Shown here: piece after piece, positions 9,781 to 18,939 of the stretch
How the letters are laid out: every line of letters begins with the position of its first letter
Numbering within the stretch: position 1 is the stretch's first letter
Assembly (NCBI RefSeq): GCF_001552275.1
Contig: NZ_BCQW01000014.1
Coordinates: forward strand, 19,440-83,439
Reading direction: 5' to 3'
Source of the DNA: Amphibacillus sediminis NBRC 103570
GTDB taxonomy: Bacteria; Bacillota; Bacilli; Bacillales; Amphibacillaceae
DNA: 64,000 nt
Notes under the pieces: model-generated
The model's input: the letters and a program-made list of their open reading frames with translations, nothing else
Database searches by the model: none
Told to the model about the DNA's origin: nothing
Position numbers and translations under genes: made by a program

Positions 9781-9930
9781 ATATTTTTTAGAAAAACTTG
9801 GCTATCACCTTGCCTTTATGGCGAAACCCAAAGCTTTGCTTATACTATAATCGATAATTATTTATATCTATAGTATAAAAAAGACTATTCTAAGAGTACC
9901 TCAAAATAGGGCTAAAGATCAAGAGATTTT

Positions 9931-10863
9931 TTATTCAAAAACAAAACCGTCTGTTTCCTCAGGATCTTCCCATTCAGGACGATTCACAGCGACCGTTTCG
10001 GAATAAAGTAATAGGGCTTCCGCCACCTTTAATTGCAAGTGCTTTAGTGGAGAAACTAAGCGGCGATGGTTTTGTAGCCAATTTTCATGTTGCTCCTTTC
10101 CGATATAGCGAGTGGAAAATGGCTCAAGGTGAAAGCTGATCTGATTGGTTCGCGATAAAATAACTTTAGTAATCGGCATCTCTAGCTTATTATGATTTAA
10201 AATACTTTTGACGATTTTTTCAGTACGATTTAAAGTAATAACTGGGCTTAAAAACTTTGTCCGCACATTGTTTTCTTCGGTATACCATGTTCGATCATCA
10301 CCGACAATAATGCTTTGCTCAGAGGGGCGCTCTACAACCTTGATCACCTCAATTCCAACAGGTGTAAGCATAATAATATCCGCATCAACGGTGGTATTTT
10401 TTAATTTAAAGACTGGACGATACATAAATAAAAACGTGTCGGAAAAACGCTGCAGAAAATACTTTAAGGTTAAGTCGTCTTGATAATCACGATCTAAGAA
10501 CGACATCTCGCTTAAGGTTGTGGATGCCCAATTGAGTTGAAATGGAAAAAGCGAATCTAAAAAGTATTGTTTTAATTGTGCTTCTGTGGTTGGAATATGA
10601 TTATTCTCATTCTGATTTTGATGCTCATATGCTTCCTCTGCACTTTGCCTATTAAATAATCGTCTCCATTTATTATAAAAGCGCTCTTGCTTCGGTTGAT
10701 CATCACTCGGAGCTTCCAGAGATAGCTGCTCACGTTGATCTTCCCACATCGCAAATAATTGCTTCCAGTTTTCTTGCTTAAGCCGCATATAATGACCCGG
10801 ATAATGAAAAATATCACGTTCATATCGGGAGATATAATTTTCCAATTTAATTAGTTGCCCCAT
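9931..10863 (-). CDS. ytlQ: YtlQ family protein, function unknown
   Basis: A 310-residue soluble protein with a charged, Gln/Glu-rich middle (about residues 50-95) between two more folded parts. The C-terminal half has strand-helix elements such as DADIIMLTPVGIEVIKVVE, reminiscent of nuclease-related (NERD-like) folds; this is only an impression. Name and extent follow from position between thpR and ytmP and from a length close to that of B. subtilis YtlQ. RBS TAGGAG precedes the ATG. Confidence 0.7.
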   Translation of the reverse strand: MGQLIKLENYISRYERDIFHYPGHYMRLKQENWKQLFAMWEDQREQLSLEAPSDDQPKQERFYNKWRRLFNRQSAEEAYEHQNQNENNHIPTTEAQLKQYFLDSLFPFQLNWASTTLSEMSFLDRDYQDDLTLKYFLQRFSDTFLFMYRPVFKLKNTTVDADIIMLTPVGIEVIKVVERPSEQSIIVGDDRTWYTEENNVRTKFLSPVITLNRTEKIVKSILNHNKLEMPITKVILSRTNQISFHLEPFSTRYIGKEQHENWLQNHRRLVSPLKHLQLKVAEALLLYSETVAVNRPEWEDPEETDGFVFE

Positions 10864-10931
10864 GTATATTCTACTCCTATCCTGTCAAAAACTTTCTAGC
10901 ACCTAATCCAATAAACCATTGTTTCCTATTA

Positions 10932-11510
10932 TTATCCTTTTAGCCTAAAACGTGCCTCCGGGTAGTATTTAGGTGTTCGGTTACTCTCAATTCGATACAG
11001 AACAACTGCCTCAATCCATTCCAGCCAATCGTTTTGACCTAACCGGCTAATTTCAGACCATAATTTCAAGTTGATCTGATCATATCGTGCCTGCTTAGCA
11101 AGCGTAATGTGTGGTACAAAACGTCTTTGGTCAACCTGAAAATTTAATTGAGTCATTATATGTTGCACTGCGCTCAATAACGCTAGTAGCTCCGCTGATC
11201 GTTCAACCTTAACCCATATCACTCTTGGTCTCTCCTGGTTACCAAAATAGCCCAGAGCACCAATCCTAACAGAGAAGGTCTTCCGTGTTTCTAGGCTAGC
11301 AAAGCGATCTATTAATAAACGCTTTTGATTATCATTAAGAGCACCAAAAAAAGCGAGGGTAATATGATAATCATCAAAACCAGTCCAGCTTTTATAGCTA
11401 TTCTGGCCAATTAGTGATTGAATAGCATGTTGTTGATTAGTGAGCTTTTCTTTTAGTTGCGTACTTAATTCTAGTGCTAAAAAATAATGAGGAGACCTTT
11501 GCTTAATCAT
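10932..11510 (-). CDS. thpR: RNA 2',3'-cyclic phosphodiesterase ThpR (YtlP)
   Basis: A 192-residue member of the 2H phosphoesterase (LigT) family, with both catalytic HxT motifs: DYHITLAFFG near residue 50 and VPHITLAKQA near residue 135. The enzyme opens 2',3'-cyclic phosphates on RNA ends and can join tRNA halves in vitro. The start is the ATG at 11510, preceded by AAGGATGG; an ATG three codons earlier overlaps that site. It is the first gene of a pair with ytlQ (68 bp gap) and divergent from ytzE. Confidence 0.92.
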   Translation of the reverse strand: MIKQRSPHYFLALELSTQLKEKLTNQQHAIQSLIGQNSYKSWTGFDDYHITLAFFGALNDNQKRLLIDRFASLETRKTFSVRIGALGYFGNQERPRVIWVKVERSAELLALLSAVQHIMTQLNFQVDQRRFVPHITLAKQARYDQINLKLWSEISRLGQNDWLEWIEAVVLYRIESNRTPKYYPEARFRLKG

Positions 11511-11669
11511 AAGAACCATCCTTCATCTAATCTTTATATCGGCGTTTTTTTGAGATATTGTAAAAATTCAAGAAGAAAACTAGCATTTTTAATAAAAAAG
11601 GTGTAGAATATCCGTAAAGAGATTCAGTACCACAATTCTAATGCTTTTTTATCATTAAGGAGTGGTTTT

Positions 11670-11888
11670 TTGAGTCAATCTACTGATAGGATGCTAACTC
11701 GCGTAAAGGCTGTCTATCTTTTTATTAGAGAAAATGGTCCAGTTACGACCACACAAATTGCGGAGGAGTTCGATATCACAGATCGGACTGTACAACGCGA
11801 CCTAAATGTATTAGCATATAACGGCCTGGTAAAAAGCCCCAACAGGGGAAGATGGGACATTACTAAGAAAAAAGTAAAAATCTCGTAA
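11670..11888 (+). CDS. ytzE: DeoR-type HTH protein YtzE
   Basis: A 72-residue protein consisting only of a winged helix-turn-helix: TTTQIAEEFDITDRTVQRDL is the recognition region, followed by the wing LVKSPNRGRWDI. DeoR regulators normally add a C-terminal sugar-sensing domain; this one has none, so it is a DNA-binding domain alone, as in B. subtilis YtzE. The start is TTG, 7 bases after AAGGAGTGG. Target unknown. It has its own terminator. Confidence 0.88.
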   Translation: MSQSTDRMLTRVKAVYLFIRENGPVTTTQIAEEFDITDRTVQRDLNVLAYNGLVKSPNRGRWDITKKKVKIS

Positions 11889-11925
11889 TGTCAATAACTT
11901 AGCATACCATGCTGACACTTTTTTT
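11888..11925 (+). terminator. Terminator after ytzE
   Basis: TGTC...GACA enclosing AGCAT-ACC-ATGCT, followed by TTTTTTT. Confidence 0.75.
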
Positions 11926-11954
11926 AGTCAGCTTATTTTTTTGTTTTTACCTCA

Positions 11955-12665
11955 CTATAATTTTCTTAAATAGGAAATTTCTTCTTCCAATAATCTTCGG
12001 TATTCACCTTTTTTCAACTCTGGATCTAACTGCCAATCACCTATTGCTACGCGTTTTAAATAAACTACTTTTTTTCCAACACTTTCAAACATGCGTTTAA
12101 CCTGATGATACTTCCCTTCCATTATCGTTAATTCGATTTCTGATACTGGTCCACTCTTTAGTATGGTCAGTTGTCCAGGCATGGTTACGTACCCATCGTC
12201 CAGCTTAACACCTTGTTTAAATGCTTCAACATCATGATCAGTAACTTCTCCGCTGATTTCGGCATAGTAAGTCTTTCCCACCAGCTTCTTTGGTGATAAC
12301 AAACGATGGGCAAGCTGCCCATCGTTTGTTATCAGTAACAACCCTTCGGTGTCTTTATCTAATCGCCCTACCGGAAATGGATTTCGTAATCGATCCTCAT
12401 CTTCTAGCAAGTCTAAAATAGTACGCTCACGGCTATCTCGGGTTGCACTGATAACTCCTTGTGGTTTATGCATGACCAGATAGACAAATTCCTCATAACG
12501 TACTGTTGCTTCCTGTACTTGCACACAATCCTGTTTTGGATCAATGTGAATATTTACCTGTTTGATAAGCTCTCCATTTACTTTGATCGCACCTTTTTTT
12601 ATTAATAGCTTAACCTCTTTACGGCTGCCATAGCCGCAATTTGCTAATAATTTATCTAAACGCAT
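11955..12665 (-). CDS. ytzG: RsuA-family 16S rRNA pseudouridine synthase (YtzG)
   Basis: A 236-residue protein: S4 RNA-binding domain (about residues 1-60, MRLDKLLANCGYGSRKEVK) and a catalytic domain with the RsuA/RluB signature PVGRLDKDTEGLLLI, whose first Asp is the catalytic residue. Family members make a pseudouridine in rRNA, for RsuA at 16S position 516. GKYHQVKRMF is the conserved C-terminal motif. The gene follows murJ/ytgP by 7 bp and is co-transcribed. Unusual: a perfect 19-bp inverted repeat lies inside the coding region at 12294-12334. Confidence 0.92.
   Translation of the reverse strand: MRLDKLLANCGYGSRKEVKLLIKKGAIKVNGELIKQVNIHIDPKQDCVQVQEATVRYEEFVYLVMHKPQGVISATRDSRERTILDLLEDEDRLRNPFPVGRLDKDTEGLLLITNDGQLAHRLLSPKKLVGKTYYAEISGEVTDHDVEAFKQGVKLDDGYVTMPGQLTILKSGPVSEIELTIMEGKYHQVKRMFESVGKKVVYLKRVAIGDWQLDPELKKGEYRRLLEEEISYLRKL
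12294..12334. repeat. Perfect 19-bp inverted repeat inside ytzG
   Basis: Arms TGATAACAAACGATGGGCA and its exact complement are separated by 3 bases. The encoded segment is TNDGQLAHRLLS, a conserved part of the family, so protein sequence is unaffected. A hairpin this strong in an mRNA is uncommon. Confidence 0.9.
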
Positions 12666-12672
12666 CTCGCTC

Positions 12673-14307
12673 TTAACCTCTTTTCATAAATCGATCTAAA
12701 AAGCGAATTCTATTTCCAAATACGCGCTCGATTAAAGTTGAATGATAACTAAGCCATAAATATACATACATTCCAACCGGGACAGTAAGGAGTAGAATGA
12801 TAATATTTTCAATCCTACCATCCTGATAAGTCCAAATAAAGCTTAATCCGTAATTTAATAAAGCAACAGCTCCAGCCATAATAGCTGTAAATATCCCCAT
12901 TAACACCGAGCGCTTCAATAGCTGACGAAGTGGAAAACCAATTGCAGCCTTTATCCGCCAAAGATTAGATGCGACAGTAGTAAAGGAACCAAATAATGTT
13001 GCTAAAACAGCACCTTCTGGTCCAAATAACCGCATTAATGGAACATTTAGCGCACTTTTTAATATTAAGCCAAATGCTAAGCTAACAATCGCAAAACGCT
13101 GTTCATTGATTCCCTGCAAAATAGATGAGGTTACCGTAAAGAGTGAAAAGAATAAAGCAACTGGTGCATACCATCCTAATAATGAACCATTTAATTCTAT
13201 GTAGGAATTGACACCATAAAAGGCTCCCCAAATTTCATGTGATAAAATAGACATCCCAACGACTGCCGGAAGTGTGAGTAGTACAATCATTTGCAGGGAT
13301 TGATTAATCTGTTGAAATAGCAATGTTTTATTTTTATCAACAAATGACTTCGTTAAAGTTGGCAATGTTGCTAATGAAGTACCTGTCGCCAAAGTAATCG
13401 GGATCATAATTAATTTATGCCCATACAAGTTAATATTTGAAAAAGCATGGTCAATGAAAATTTGCTCGAAATTCATCCCCATTAACGTCCTTGTAAATGT
13501 AATCGCATCAATTTGTTGATATAACGGGATAGCAAGCCCAATAAAGATAAACGGCCCACCATAACTAAATAGTTCCTTAAACAACTTTGAAGTTGGAATG
13601 GGCTGACGTCGTACTGTCTGTTGCTGAACATTAGCTTGTAAGTAGCCTTTACGTTTATGCCAATACCAGATCAATATAACAACTGAAGCTAGGGCACCGA
13701 TAAAGGTTGAAAAGGTAGCAAAACCAACGGCCGTTGTAATTGTGCCATTAAACACATTGATGACAAAGAAGACAGAGACAAGCAAAAAGATAATTCGAAC
13801 AATTTGTTCAATAACTTGTGATAAAGCGGTTGGCCCCATCGACTGATGTCCCTGAAAGAATCCTCGCGTTATACTCATCGGTGGGATAATGATCAGAGCG
13901 AAGCTGACCATTCGGATAACTAGCGCCACGTCCTCGATCGTAATCCCTTCTGCATTTTCAGGAATATAAATCCGGGCAATAAAATTCGCACCGAAAAATA
14001 AGGTCAGAAAAGCAACCACCCCTGTAATAATCATTAATCGAAGCGCAAGCTTGTACATACGGTGACTGGTACGATAATCCCCTAACGAATTGTACTTAGC
14101 AACGAATTTTGATACCGCAAGAGGGATACCCACTGTCGATAAACTAATAAAAATACTATATGGTCCATAAGCTAAACCATAAAGCTTTCCACCTGTAGCT
14201 CCAACTAAGCTCTCAAATGGGATGGTGTAGATCATCCCTATAAATCTCGAAAAAAAAGTAGCGGCCGTTAATAGGACCGTACCTCGAATAATTGTATTTT
14301 TTGACAT
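12673..14307 (-). CDS. murJ: Lipid II flippase MurJ (YtgP), MOP superfamily
   Basis: A 544-residue membrane protein with about 14 hydrophobic segments, of the SpoVB/polysaccharide-exporter group. The N-terminal TFFSRFIGMIYTIPFESLVG and GPYSIFISLSTVGIPLAVSKFVA fit YtgP, the B. subtilis MurJ that moves lipid II across the membrane for wall synthesis. SpoVB, a sporulation paralogue, cannot be wholly excluded, but position between ytfP (divergent) and ytzG matches YtgP. The cytoplasmic loops are rich in Arg/Lys (positive-inside). Confidence 0.9.
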   Translation of the reverse strand: MSKNTIIRGTVLLTAATFFSRFIGMIYTIPFESLVGATGGKLYGLAYGPYSIFISLSTVGIPLAVSKFVAKYNSLGDYRTSHRMYKLALRLMIITGVVAFLTLFFGANFIARIYIPENAEGITIEDVALVIRMVSFALIIIPPMSITRGFFQGHQSMGPTALSQVIEQIVRIIFLLVSVFFVINVFNGTITTAVGFATFSTFIGALASVVILIWYWHKRKGYLQANVQQQTVRRQPIPTSKLFKELFSYGGPFIFIGLAIPLYQQIDAITFTRTLMGMNFEQIFIDHAFSNINLYGHKLIMIPITLATGTSLATLPTLTKSFVDKNKTLLFQQINQSLQMIVLLTLPAVVGMSILSHEIWGAFYGVNSYIELNGSLLGWYAPVALFFSLFTVTSSILQGINEQRFAIVSLAFGLILKSALNVPLMRLFGPEGAVLATLFGSFTTVASNLWRIKAAIGFPLRQLLKRSVLMGIFTAIMAGAVALLNYGLSFIWTYQDGRIENIIILLLTVPVGMYVYLWLSYHSTLIERVFGNRIRFLDRFMKRG

Positions 14308-14444
14308 AGTTTCACCTTAGTTCTTTCTATTACATTTGTAAAAATACGCTACTCATCATTTTAACACAAAATTCGCTAAGAGTACGCAAAAAAACAATCT
14401 TGTAGTATACTTTTAACAAAATAGCAACAGAGAGGATGAAGTTC

Positions 14445-15701
14445 GTGATTTACGATGTTGCAGTCATTGGAGGCGGACCGTCAGGACTGATGGCTGCTAT
14501 AGCGGCTGCGGAACAAGGAGCCAAGACGATATTAATTGAAAAAGGGAACAAGCTTGGAAAAAAGCTTGAGATTTCTGGTGGTGGTCGTTGTAATGTGACA
14601 AGTCGATTGCCTAAAGAAGAAATTATTAAACATATTCCAGGAAACGGGCGTTTTCTTTACAGTGCATTTTCTGTATTTGATAATGAAGATATTATCTCAT
14701 TTTTCGAGGAGTTAGGCGTGCCCCTTAAGGAAGAAGATCATGGGCGTATGTTTCCTGTTAGTAATTCTGCTAAAGATGTTGTCCAAGCCTTGATTAATCA
14801 ATTAACATCGCTTGGGGCAGAAATAAAACTGCAAAGTCCTGTTAGCGCAATAGACTTTGGGGCTGAGCAGCATACCGTTATTTTGGCTTCTGGCCTTAAG
14901 CTTTCATCTAAAAGCATCATTATCGCCGCAGGCGGCAAGGCGGTTCCACATACTGGGTCTACCGGCGATGCGTATCCGTGGGCAAAGAAAGCCGGACATA
15001 CTATTACAGATTTGTACCCAACCGAAGTTCCGCTTCGATCTAATCAAGCATTTATCAAAGACCGAACACTGCAAGGACTTGCACTTCGAAATGTTACCTT
15101 ATCTGTAAAAGATCAATTTGATAAAACACTGGTCAGTCATCGGATGGATATGCTATTTACCCATTTCGGGATATCAGGTCCCGCTGTTCTTCGCTGCTCC
15201 CAGTATGCCGTTAAATTGTTAAAAGGCGGACAGGATCAAGTGAAACTCTTGATTGATGCCTATCCTGACCTAAATGAAGAACAGCTCTATCAACAGCTTA
15301 AACAGCAATTTGTTAAATCAGCGACAAAGTCAATTAAGAATAGCCTAAAGGGATTAGTTCCAGAACGTTATTTAACTTTCCTTCTTGATAAAAATAAGAT
15401 TGCTACAGATTTGAAAGCAGCTAATATCTCGCAAGAGGCTTTACGACGATTAATTAAAGATATCAAGGCCTTTGAAGTTTGGATATACGATAGCCTGCCC
15501 ATTGAAAAAGCCTTTGTAACAGGCGGTGGTGTTTCGATAAAAGAAGTATCTCCCACCACTATGGCATCCAAACTGCTCGATCGACTTTTCTTTTGTGGTG
15601 AAGTACTAGACATTCACGGATATACTGGTGGTTATAATATTACGGCTGCATTAGTAACAGGCAGAATTGCCGGACAGAATGCTGCTTGGCATGCCTACTA
15701 A
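14445..15701 (+). CDS. ytfP: HI0933/YtfP-type FAD-dependent oxidoreductase
   Basis: About 418 residues. The N-terminal Rossmann motif VIGGGPSGLMAAIAAAE binds FAD; KLGKKLEISGGGRCN and the C-terminal FVTGGGVSIKEV ... FCGEVLDIHGYTGGYN are the two family signatures. The reaction is not established; the family is called BaiN-like or aminoacetone-oxidase-like in databases. I place the start at GTG 14445, since the ATG at 14436 overlaps the GAGAGG ribosome site. It is divergent from murJ and ends in a strong terminator. Confidence 0.9.
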   Translation: MIYDVAVIGGGPSGLMAAIAAAEQGAKTILIEKGNKLGKKLEISGGGRCNVTSRLPKEEIIKHIPGNGRFLYSAFSVFDNEDIISFFEELGVPLKEEDHGRMFPVSNSAKDVVQALINQLTSLGAEIKLQSPVSAIDFGAEQHTVILASGLKLSSKSIIIAAGGKAVPHTGSTGDAYPWAKKAGHTITDLYPTEVPLRSNQAFIKDRTLQGLALRNVTLSVKDQFDKTLVSHRMDMLFTHFGISGPAVLRCSQYAVKLLKGGQDQVKLLIDAYPDLNEEQLYQQLKQQFVKSATKSIKNSLKGLVPERYLTFLLDKNKIATDLKAANISQEALRRLIKDIKAFEVWIYDSLPIEKAFVTGGGVSIKEVSPTTMASKLLDRLFFCGEVLDIHGYTGGYNITAALVTGRIAGQNAAWHAY

Positions 15702-15705
15702 CTAA

Positions 15706-15732
15706 GAATCGCATTTGGCGATTCTTTTTTTT
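15706..15732 (+). terminator. Terminator after ytfP
   Basis: AGAATCGC-ATTT-GGCGATTCT followed by a run of T. Confidence 0.9.
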
Positions 15733-15748
15733 TGGTTAAAAAGGAATA

Positions 15749-15801
15749 TTACCCAAAGGCATACATCTCACCACTTTTAGAAGTGGAAGACTTCCGCTAA
15801 A
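15749..15801 (+). repeat. DR2 fragment (terminal hairpin only)
   Basis: Holds the hairpin CCACTTTTAGAAGTGG and the following AAGACTTCCGCTAA, identical in form to the right end of the long DR2 copies. It directly abuts DR1 copy 4. Confidence 0.7.
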
Positions 15802-16052
15802 TAAAGTGAAACTTCGTTCAGCGGGGGTTTCGACGCATAGGATGTGCTCGTGCAGACGTTGCGACACGACGTCGAGAACTTAGTCAGCTTCCTCTCTCCT
15901 CACAAACGGTCGTTGAACCGATCGAGCCGTTACTGGCTGTTGGCTCTCCCAGTTAGACATGACCTGTTCCCTTATTTCTTGATGTGGGAGGCTACAAAAG
16001 CCCTTCGATGGGGCGAGTAATCGCAGCCCCAGCCAGTTACATTGCGATGAAA
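15802..16052 (+). repeat. DR1 copy 4 (full length)
   Basis: Complete copy with both domains. Domain I stem is partly decayed (CTCCTCACAAACG). Ends about 24 bp before the -35 box of the GntR operon. Confidence 0.9.
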
Positions 16053-16075
16053 TGAAAGAAATTTTCAAAAAGACT

Positions 16076-16124
16076 TGTCAAATTAACGAAAATGTTATAT
16101 GGTTAATTACATAAGTAACTAACC
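16076..16124 (+). promoter_or_regulatory. Promoter and candidate operator of the GntR-ABC operon
   Basis: TTGTCA (16076-16081), 17 bp, TATGGT. Overlapping and downstream of the -10 is a near-perfect 24-bp palindrome at 16101-16124: GGTTA.TTAC on the left, GTAA.TAACC on the right. Position suggests autorepression by the adjacent GntR protein. Confidence 0.6.
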
Positions 16125-16142
16125 AGTTAGGTGGTGAACATA

Positions 16143-16517
16143 TTGACAGAACGTTTAAATGAGGACCAGCCGATTTTTATTCAAATAGCGGAGTTAATTG
16201 AGACCAGCATTGTTGAAGGGGATCGCTTAGCCAATGAACAAGTACCCTCAACCAATGAGTTCGCAAAGCATTATCAGATTAATCCAGCTACTGCTGCTAA
16301 GGGAATTAATTTATTGGTCGATCAAGGGATACTTTTCAAAAAAAGAGGTGTAGGAATGTTTGTAACGGAGGATGCCAAGCAAATTATTTTAGCAAAAAGA
16401 CAAGAACGCTTTTACACTCACTACGTTCAGCCTTTACTACAAGAAGCTAAGCGAATTAGTTTAACGCAAGAGCAATTATTAGATTTTATTAAGGAGGGGT
16501 TTAGTCATGAAGATTAG
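16143..16517 (+). CDS. GntR-family regulator, YtrA type
   Basis: A 124-residue regulator: N-terminal winged HTH (PIFIQIAELIETSIVEG; QVPSTNEFAKHYQINPATAAKGINLL; GVGMFVTEDA) and a short helical tail, the compact layout of the YtrA subfamily that controls adjacent ABC transporters. TTG at 16143 is taken as start because AGGTGGTG lies 6 bases before it; GTG codons at 16131/16134 overlap that site. It overlaps the ATPase gene by 11 bp. Likely ligand and signal unknown; YtrA relatives respond to cell-wall antibiotics. Confidence 0.85.
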   Translation: MTERLNEDQPIFIQIAELIETSIVEGDRLANEQVPSTNEFAKHYQINPATAAKGINLLVDQGILFKKRGVGMFVTEDAKQIILAKRQERFYTHYVQPLLQEAKRISLTQEQLLDFIKEGFSHED

Positions 16518-17379
16518 TGCAACAGATTTAAATAAGATATATAAAAAAGAACAGGCACTTAATCATTTATCTTTAACATTAGAAGGGAACAAAATCATTG
16601 GTTTACTAGGGAAAAACGGAGCTGGAAAAACAACCTTGATGCGATTAATCGCTGGTCACTTTCAGCCGACGAGTGGCCAGTTAGAAATTAACGGTCAATC
16701 TCCCTTTAATCATTATTCGATTACACGTGATGTTTGCTTAATTCAAGAAAACTATAATTTTTATGAAAAATTTACGATTGATGATATATTGAAAATTTCT
16801 GCCGTTTTTTATCCAAATTGGAATGCTTCTGAAGCAGAGGAATTAGTTACACTATTCAAATTAAAACGCAAACGTAAAATCAGCGCTTTATCTAAAGGAA
16901 TGCTATCAGCAGTTGGGATAATCGTCGGTCTTGCTAGTCATTCACCTATAACCATCTTTGACGAGCCTTACATCGGACTTGATGCATCATACCGTTCAAC
17001 CTTTTATGATTTACTTTTGCAATCCTATCAAGAAGATCCACGTTTAATTATTTTATCAACCCATTTAATTGATGAAGTGAGCAAGTTGTTTGAGGAAGTG
17101 GCGATTTTGCATGATGGTAAGCTACTCTTACATGAAAAAGCGGAGGATCTAGCAGAAAATCACTGTATTGTTTCTGGTCCGGTTAAGGAAGTCGATAAGG
17201 CCATTGAAGGCAAACAGGTCCTTCACCAGTCAACTTTACTTGGTCAAAAAACAGCTATTTTGTATGATCAAGAAATTGATGGCAACTATGATAGCCTTAC
17301 CTTTAGTAAAGCAAGCATTCAGGAATTATTTGTTTATTTAACAAAAGAGGAGGTTGTTAAGCATGGTGACAGAAATTAA
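16507..17379 (+). CDS. ABC transporter ATP-binding protein (YtrB type)
   Basis: A 290-residue ATPase: Walker A GKNGAGKTT (about residues 36-44), signature LSKGML in place of the usual LSGGQ, Walker B ITIFDEPYIGLD, and switch His in ILSTHLIDEV. The altered signature is seen in other small drug/bacteriocin-type transporters. Strong ribosome site AAGGAGGGG. It overlaps both neighbours, so tightly coupled with the GntR regulator and the permease. Confidence 0.88.
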   Translation: MKISATDLNKIYKKEQALNHLSLTLEGNKIIGLLGKNGAGKTTLMRLIAGHFQPTSGQLEINGQSPFNHYSITRDVCLIQENYNFYEKFTIDDILKISAVFYPNWNASEAEELVTLFKLKRKRKISALSKGMLSAVGIIVGLASHSPITIFDEPYIGLDASYRSTFYDLLLQSYQEDPRLIILSTHLIDEVSKLFEEVAILHDGKLLLHEKAEDLAENHCIVSGPVKEVDKAIEGKQVLHQSTLLGQKTAILYDQEIDGNYDSLTFSKASIQELFVYLTKEEVVKHGDRN

Positions 17380-18073
17380 AAACAGCTTATATTACTTTTC
17401 TAGATATACAGTCAAAACAGTCCTTACGTTCTGGGGTATTTATATCGGATTTATCACATTATTTTTTGTTCTGTCGGTAACAACAGATGGAACCATTGAA
17501 TTTACTGGTGTCAATACATTGCCAGTTACCATCTTCATGGTTATATTTGGAATTATGTTTTTCAAGGATGTTTTCCCATATAACATAAAATTAGGTATTT
17601 CTCGGACGCCATTTTCAATAGCGGTTCTTATATTTTCAGTTATATTAACAACAGTAATGACTGGTATTGCTCAATTATTTCTAGTATTCGTCAATTGGAT
17701 TACAGAAAAGTTTAATATTGACAACTTTGCGTTTGTCGGCTTAAACACGCAATTTGCCAATTTTACAGACCATAATACGCTAATTTACGAGTATCTCGTG
17801 AACTTAACGCTATTTTTACTTGCCTTATTAATCGCGGTGATCTTATTTAGGCTAGGATTTAAGTATGGGATGATAGTTTTAATTATTCTACCACTCAGTT
17901 TGTTTATTCGCTCGGTAGCTTCTACTTTTGTAGACTGGTTAAGTTACTTAGCTATCCTTCACAATAATTATCATCCTGGTTTCTTCTTGATTCCAATTAT
18001 CGGCACTAGCTTATTGTTTTGGTTTGTTGTCCGTAATGCAAGCATTGTTGATCAAATAAGCCATAAAGGTTAA
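17363..18073 (+). CDS. ABC transporter permease, six membrane segments
   Basis: A 236-residue membrane protein with six predicted segments, partner of the preceding ATPase (17-bp overlap). No family-specific motif is recognised. Start ATG 17363 follows GAGGAGG; a TTG three codons upstream is less well spaced. With the regulator it forms a complete three-gene export or sensing unit, probably induced by its substrate. Confidence 0.82.
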   Translation: MVTEIKNSLYYFSRYTVKTVLTFWGIYIGFITLFFVLSVTTDGTIEFTGVNTLPVTIFMVIFGIMFFKDVFPYNIKLGISRTPFSIAVLIFSVILTTVMTGIAQLFLVFVNWITEKFNIDNFAFVGLNTQFANFTDHNTLIYEYLVNLTLFLLALLIAVILFRLGFKYGMIVLIILPLSLFIRSVASTFVDWLSYLAILHNNYHPGFFLIPIIGTSLLFWFVVRNASIVDQISHKG

Positions 18074-18159
18074 AATTTACGTCCAGATAGAGGTGGGTGA
18101 AGTTATAAAATTTATTATTTCCTGGCTAGGAAATAATTATTTTACCAAACCTCTATCAG

Positions 18160-18196
18160 ACACCTTCGAATCTACCTCGGAGGTGTTTTTGTTTTG
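18160..18196 (+). terminator. Terminator of the GntR-ABC operon
   Basis: ACACCTTCGA pairs with TCGGAGGTGT (one G-U), then TTTTGTTTT. A second hairpin ATTATTTCC/GGAAATAAT lies just before, at about 18113-18137. Confidence 0.85.
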
Positions 18197-18242
18197 GACG
18201 AAATGGTTGGTCAAAATAGTTAGTATTTACTAGCTGTTACGA

Positions 18243-18455
18243 TTAAAAAAATGAAAAAATAATGAGAATGGTATAGATAATCATAGCGAATACTGAACCC
18301 GTTCGTATCCAGGAAATTGCTAAATCCGATAGCTCAGGTGTCCGATTATACTGCCATCGCCTCCCAAAAAGGTAGGCCTCCTCTGGTTCTATGAACGTCC
18401 AAATAAGTAGAATATAGATCGGAATACCAAAGACAATAAGTAAAAACGTAGACAT
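18243..18455 (-). CDS. Small membrane protein, possibly DUF6199
   Basis: A 70-residue protein with two membrane segments (residues 4-20 and about 50-68) joined by a polar loop EPEEAYLFGRRWQYNRTPELSDLAISW. The loop resembles the DUF6199 family. Start ATG 18455 is supported by GGAGGTTCAA; the frame is open 10 codons further. Single gene, function unknown. Confidence 0.65.
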   Translation of the reverse strand: MSTFLLIVFGIPIYILLIWTFIEPEEAYLFGRRWQYNRTPELSDLAISWIRTGSVFAMIIYTILIIFSFF

Positions 18456-18499
18456 TTGAACCTCCAAAACTTTGTTTAATATCAAATTGAGTTAATTAT

Positions 18500-18680
18500 A
18501 TCAAATGTACTTAGGCATATTTCCGCCCAGAAATTACAAGTTCCTCACGATAAATCCCGCTCTGAAAATCTGTCGCTTTCGCTGGAGCAACCAAGGCAAA
18601 GCCCCAACTGACTGGAAGATAAATAGACATTCTTCTCACCTGCTTATAGAAGGAGACATTGTTGCTTAATGAAGTTTAAG
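18500..18680 (+). repeat. DR2 copy 1 (diverged)
   Basis: Aligned with the copies at 36181 and 61572 through CCCGCT-TGAAAATCTGTCGC, the ACTGACTGGAAGATAAATAG block and the end hairpin with TGCTTAATGAAGTTTA. More decayed than the other two. No reading frame for a transposase or TnpB is attached. Confidence 0.65.
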
Positions 18681-18864
18681 AATCATGATCATGACTCGAA
18701 CCTCGTTTTGACTTCATTCTCTCACAATATTTCCTAGGCAATACTTCTATAATATCTTTAGTTGAATTTCTGGATCACTTAACACAAAATTAAATAAAAC
18801 CTGTCATTTTCTTATTTAGAGAGGTCTTCCACTAGCGGTAGATTCAGATAAATTCTTTAACAAG

Positions 18865-18931
18865 CAAAAAAGCCCTCACAGTGACTTTCCCTAAAAGCTA
18901 ACTCTTAGGGGTACATCAGCTTGTGAGGACT
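18865..18931 (-). terminator. Terminator after leuS
   Basis: GTCCTCACA pairs with TGTGAGGGC, with an inner CCCCTAA/TTTAGGG stem, then TTTTTT on the minus strand. Confidence 0.88.
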
Positions 18932-18939
18932 TAAACCAA

